The notes beneath the pieces were generated by a model. That model did no database searches. It was not told where the DNA came from and was given only the letters and a program-made list of their open reading frames with translations. Position numbers and translations under genes: made by a program. From the NCBI GenBank assembly GCA_021795795.1, contig JAJYPA010000443.1:1-6996 (forward strand): a DNA stretch of 6,996 bases. Reading direction: 5' to 3'. Positions 5,614 to 6,996 of this stretch are shown here, in pieces (within the stretch, counting starts at the first letter, position 1; every line of letters begins with the position of its first letter). Origin of the DNA: Pseudomonadota bacterium (lineage in GTDB: Bacteria > Pseudomonadota > Gammaproteobacteria > Halothiobacillales > Halothiobacillaceae).

Positions 5614-6927
5614 ATGGGTATTCAAAATTTTCCGGCAGCTTTGGTGCCAATCATTCAGCAAGGCTTTTTGGAGCGCGCGTTCCAAGACGGCCTCCGTTCA
5701 CGCCTTGGCTTCCGAGCTATTGCCGACCGCGAAGAGTTTTCAATCGGTATCGGTGAATCACTGACCAAAACCCGCACTGGATTGAAAGCGCCGGTCACCA
5801 CTCCGTCAAATCCGTCGAACAACACCAACCTCGACAATGGCATGACGCCTACTGGCTGGACCGTTGAACAGTATGTGATGTCGCTGAATCAATACAACGA
5901 CACCCAAGACCTGAACATGGTCACCAGCAAGGTCGGTATTGCCAGCCAGTTCATGAAGAACGCCCAGGTGAATGGTATTCAAGCCATGCAGTCACTTGAT
6001 CGGATTGCCCGCAATACGCTCTACGGCTCCTACCTCGGCGGCAACACTCGCGTGACTGCTACTTTGGGTGTTGCCGCCGCAACCATCGCCGTTGATGACA
6101 TTCGCGGTTTCCGCCATGTGTTCTCAAATGGCGTACTGGTTCCGGTATCAGCAACCTACACCATGACCGTTGTTGTTGGGGCTAACACCTACACGCTGAC
6201 TGGCGCAACTGCAGACGGCACCAATGTATCAACTGCGCCCGATGGCATCAGCGGCACCTTGACCTTCAGCACGAACGTCACTGTTGCTGACGGCACCGCT
6301 GGGAATGCCGTTGTTTCCTCCGTTGCTCCTGTTGTTCATCGTCCGGCTGATCGCGCAACTACTGCCGCTCTGGTTTCTGGCGATACGCTGACCATGCAAA
6401 CCATCCTGTCTGGTGTAGCGGATCTGCGCAGCAACAACGTTCCCGACATTGACGGCAACTACAACCTGTATCTGGATGACAAGCAACTGCTCGGCCTGTT
6501 CAAGGATTCGGACTTCAAGCTGCTGTTCCGTGGTGCCTATGGCTCCGCAGAGTACAAGAGCGGCATGGTGTTCGAGTTGCTTGGTGCGCGATTCATCCCA
6601 ACCACTGAAGCGCCACAACAGGCTTCGCTCGGCGCTGGCGCAATCCATCGCGGCATTCTGTGCGGCTCTGGTGCGCTGGTTGAGGGCGACTATGCAGCCA
6701 CCGGTTACAGCGATGTTGCCAGCGATGACGATGCACTGAAGGTCATGGTCGATGACGTGTGCATGGTTACTCGTGAGCCACTTGACCGCCTGCAACAAAT
6801 CATCGCCCAGTCTTGGTACTGGATTGGTGGTTTTGCGGTCCCAACCGACATGACTGCCAACACCAGCGTGATCCCGACTGCAACCAACAGCTATTACAAG
6901 CGCGCGGTTGTTCTGGAATCCCTGTAA
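5614..6927 (+). CDS. Major capsid protein, HK97-fold type with inserted domain
   Basis: A 437-residue protein starting at ATG 5614 with GAGGA at 5602-5606, 7 nt upstream. The N-terminal part (about 1-145) has a helical NFPAALVPIIQQGFLERAF segment, a glycine-rich loop and MNQ/AMQSLDRIARNTLYG-like helices seen in scaffold-dependent phage coat proteins. Residues about 146-245 are rich in Thr, Val, Ala and Gly with alternating strand-like stretches (ATYTMTVVVGANTYTL, GTLTFSTNVTVADG) and look like an inserted beta domain. The core then resumes with LTMQTILSGVADLRSNNVPD, NYNLYLDD, a central FRGAYGSAEYKSGMVFELLG region and a C-terminal DRLQQIIAQSWYWIGGFAV strand. It forms the icosahedral shell. The call rests on position after scaffold, length and composition; the fold itself is inferred. 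Confidence 0.87.
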   Translation: MGIQNFPAALVPIIQQGFLERAFQDGLRSRLGFRAIADREEFSIGIGESLTKTRTGLKAPVTTPSNPSNNTNLDNGMTPTGWTVEQYVMSLNQYNDTQDLNMVTSKVGIASQFMKNAQVNGIQAMQSLDRIARNTLYGSYLGGNTRVTATLGVAAATIAVDDIRGFRHVFSNGVLVPVSATYTMTVVVGANTYTLTGATADGTNVSTAPDGISGTLTFSTNVTVADGTAGNAVVSSVAPVVHRPADRATTAALVSGDTLTMQTILSGVADLRSNNVPDIDGNYNLYLDDKQLLGLFKDSDFKLLFRGAYGSAEYKSGMVFELLGARFIPTTEAPQQASLGAGAIHRGILCGSGALVEGDYAATGYSDVASDDDALKVMVDDVCMVTREPLDRLQQIIAQSWYWIGGFAVPTDMTANTSVIPTATNSYYKRAVVLESL

Positions 6928-6934
6928 TCCAATG

Positions 6935-6960
6935 GGCGGCGCTTATGCGCTGCCTTATTT
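6935..6960 (+). terminator. GC-rich hairpin after the capsid gene, possible weak terminator
   Basis: GGCGGCGC (6935-6942) pairs with GCGCTGCC (6947-6954) around a TTAT loop: eight pairs, one G-U. It is followed by TTATTT, a poor T-run. It begins 7 nt after the capsid stop. It could be a leaky terminator or an mRNA 3'-stabiliser that keeps capsid mRNA high relative to downstream genes. Confidence 0.55.
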
Positions 6961-6971
6961 GAGGTGATGAC

Positions 6972-6996
6972 ATGGCACAAGCCAGCAAAGCCGCTG
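6972..6996 (+). CDS. Start of next late gene, truncated by the window end
   Basis: GAGG at 6961-6964 lies 7 nt before ATG 6972, which opens a frame encoding MAQASKAA up to the window edge. The ATG at 6967 in another frame is too close to the ribosome site. By position just after the major capsid gene, a head-completion, head-tail joining or decoration protein is likely, but eight residues do not identify it. Confidence 0.55.

Noticed and set aside
6229..6798. Minus-strand open frame of 189 codons within the capsid gene
   Set aside because: It is antisense to a strongly supported capsid gene. The open frame is a by-product of codon bias, and the product resembles nothing.
1..6996. CRISPR arrays, tRNA genes, insertion sequences, toxin-antitoxin or defence genes
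   Set aside because: No spaced direct repeats, cloverleaf-like sequences, transposase motifs or defence domains were seen on either strand. The window is filled by phage genes.

Overview
The window is a stretch of a tailed-phage genome or prophage, running from the end of the middle (recombination) genes into the start of the late head-morphogenesis operon. Every supported gene is on the + strand, tightly packed, often with ATGA-type stop/start overlaps. A proteobacterial (beta or gamma) host is the best guess. The reasons are the moderately GC-rich codon use, classical Shine-Dalgarno sites, sigma-70-type promoter spacing and a lambdoid-style gene set (NinB-like, Cys/His nuclease, Q-like antiterminator). 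Host genus and integration state cannot be read from the sequence.

Region 1-1558 is a five-gene cluster. It holds the C-terminal part of a NinB/Orf-like recombination protein, a small HNH/DUF1364-type putative nuclease, a 90-residue protein of unknown function, a small XRE-type helix-turn-helix protein, and a 133-residue protein resembling lambdoid late antiterminator Q. Region 1559-1705 is non-coding and looks like a late control region. It has a TTGGAA-N16-TATGAT promoter with a CCCC/GGGG inverted repeat in its spacer, a leader hairpin, and a strong intrinsic terminator only about 40-60 nt after the predicted start. This is the pR'-tR' arrangement that a Q protein is expected to override.

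Region 1706-6996 is the packaging and capsid module: terminase small subunit (HGGKSTG zinc-like motif), terminase large subunit (ATPase plus nuclease residues visible), an SPP1 gp6-like portal, an intrinsic terminator, a GP20-like scaffold, a major capsid protein with an apparent inserted beta-rich domain, another hairpin, and the first eight codons of a further gene. The portal is filled with DNA by the terminase, and the scaffold organises assembly of capsid protein around the portal.

No clearly unprecedented system is seen. The points most worth a second look are the compact late promoter/leader/terminator, the GC hairpins between late genes, the capsid insertion, the two uncharacterised small genes before Q, and the absence of lysis genes between Q and the terminase.
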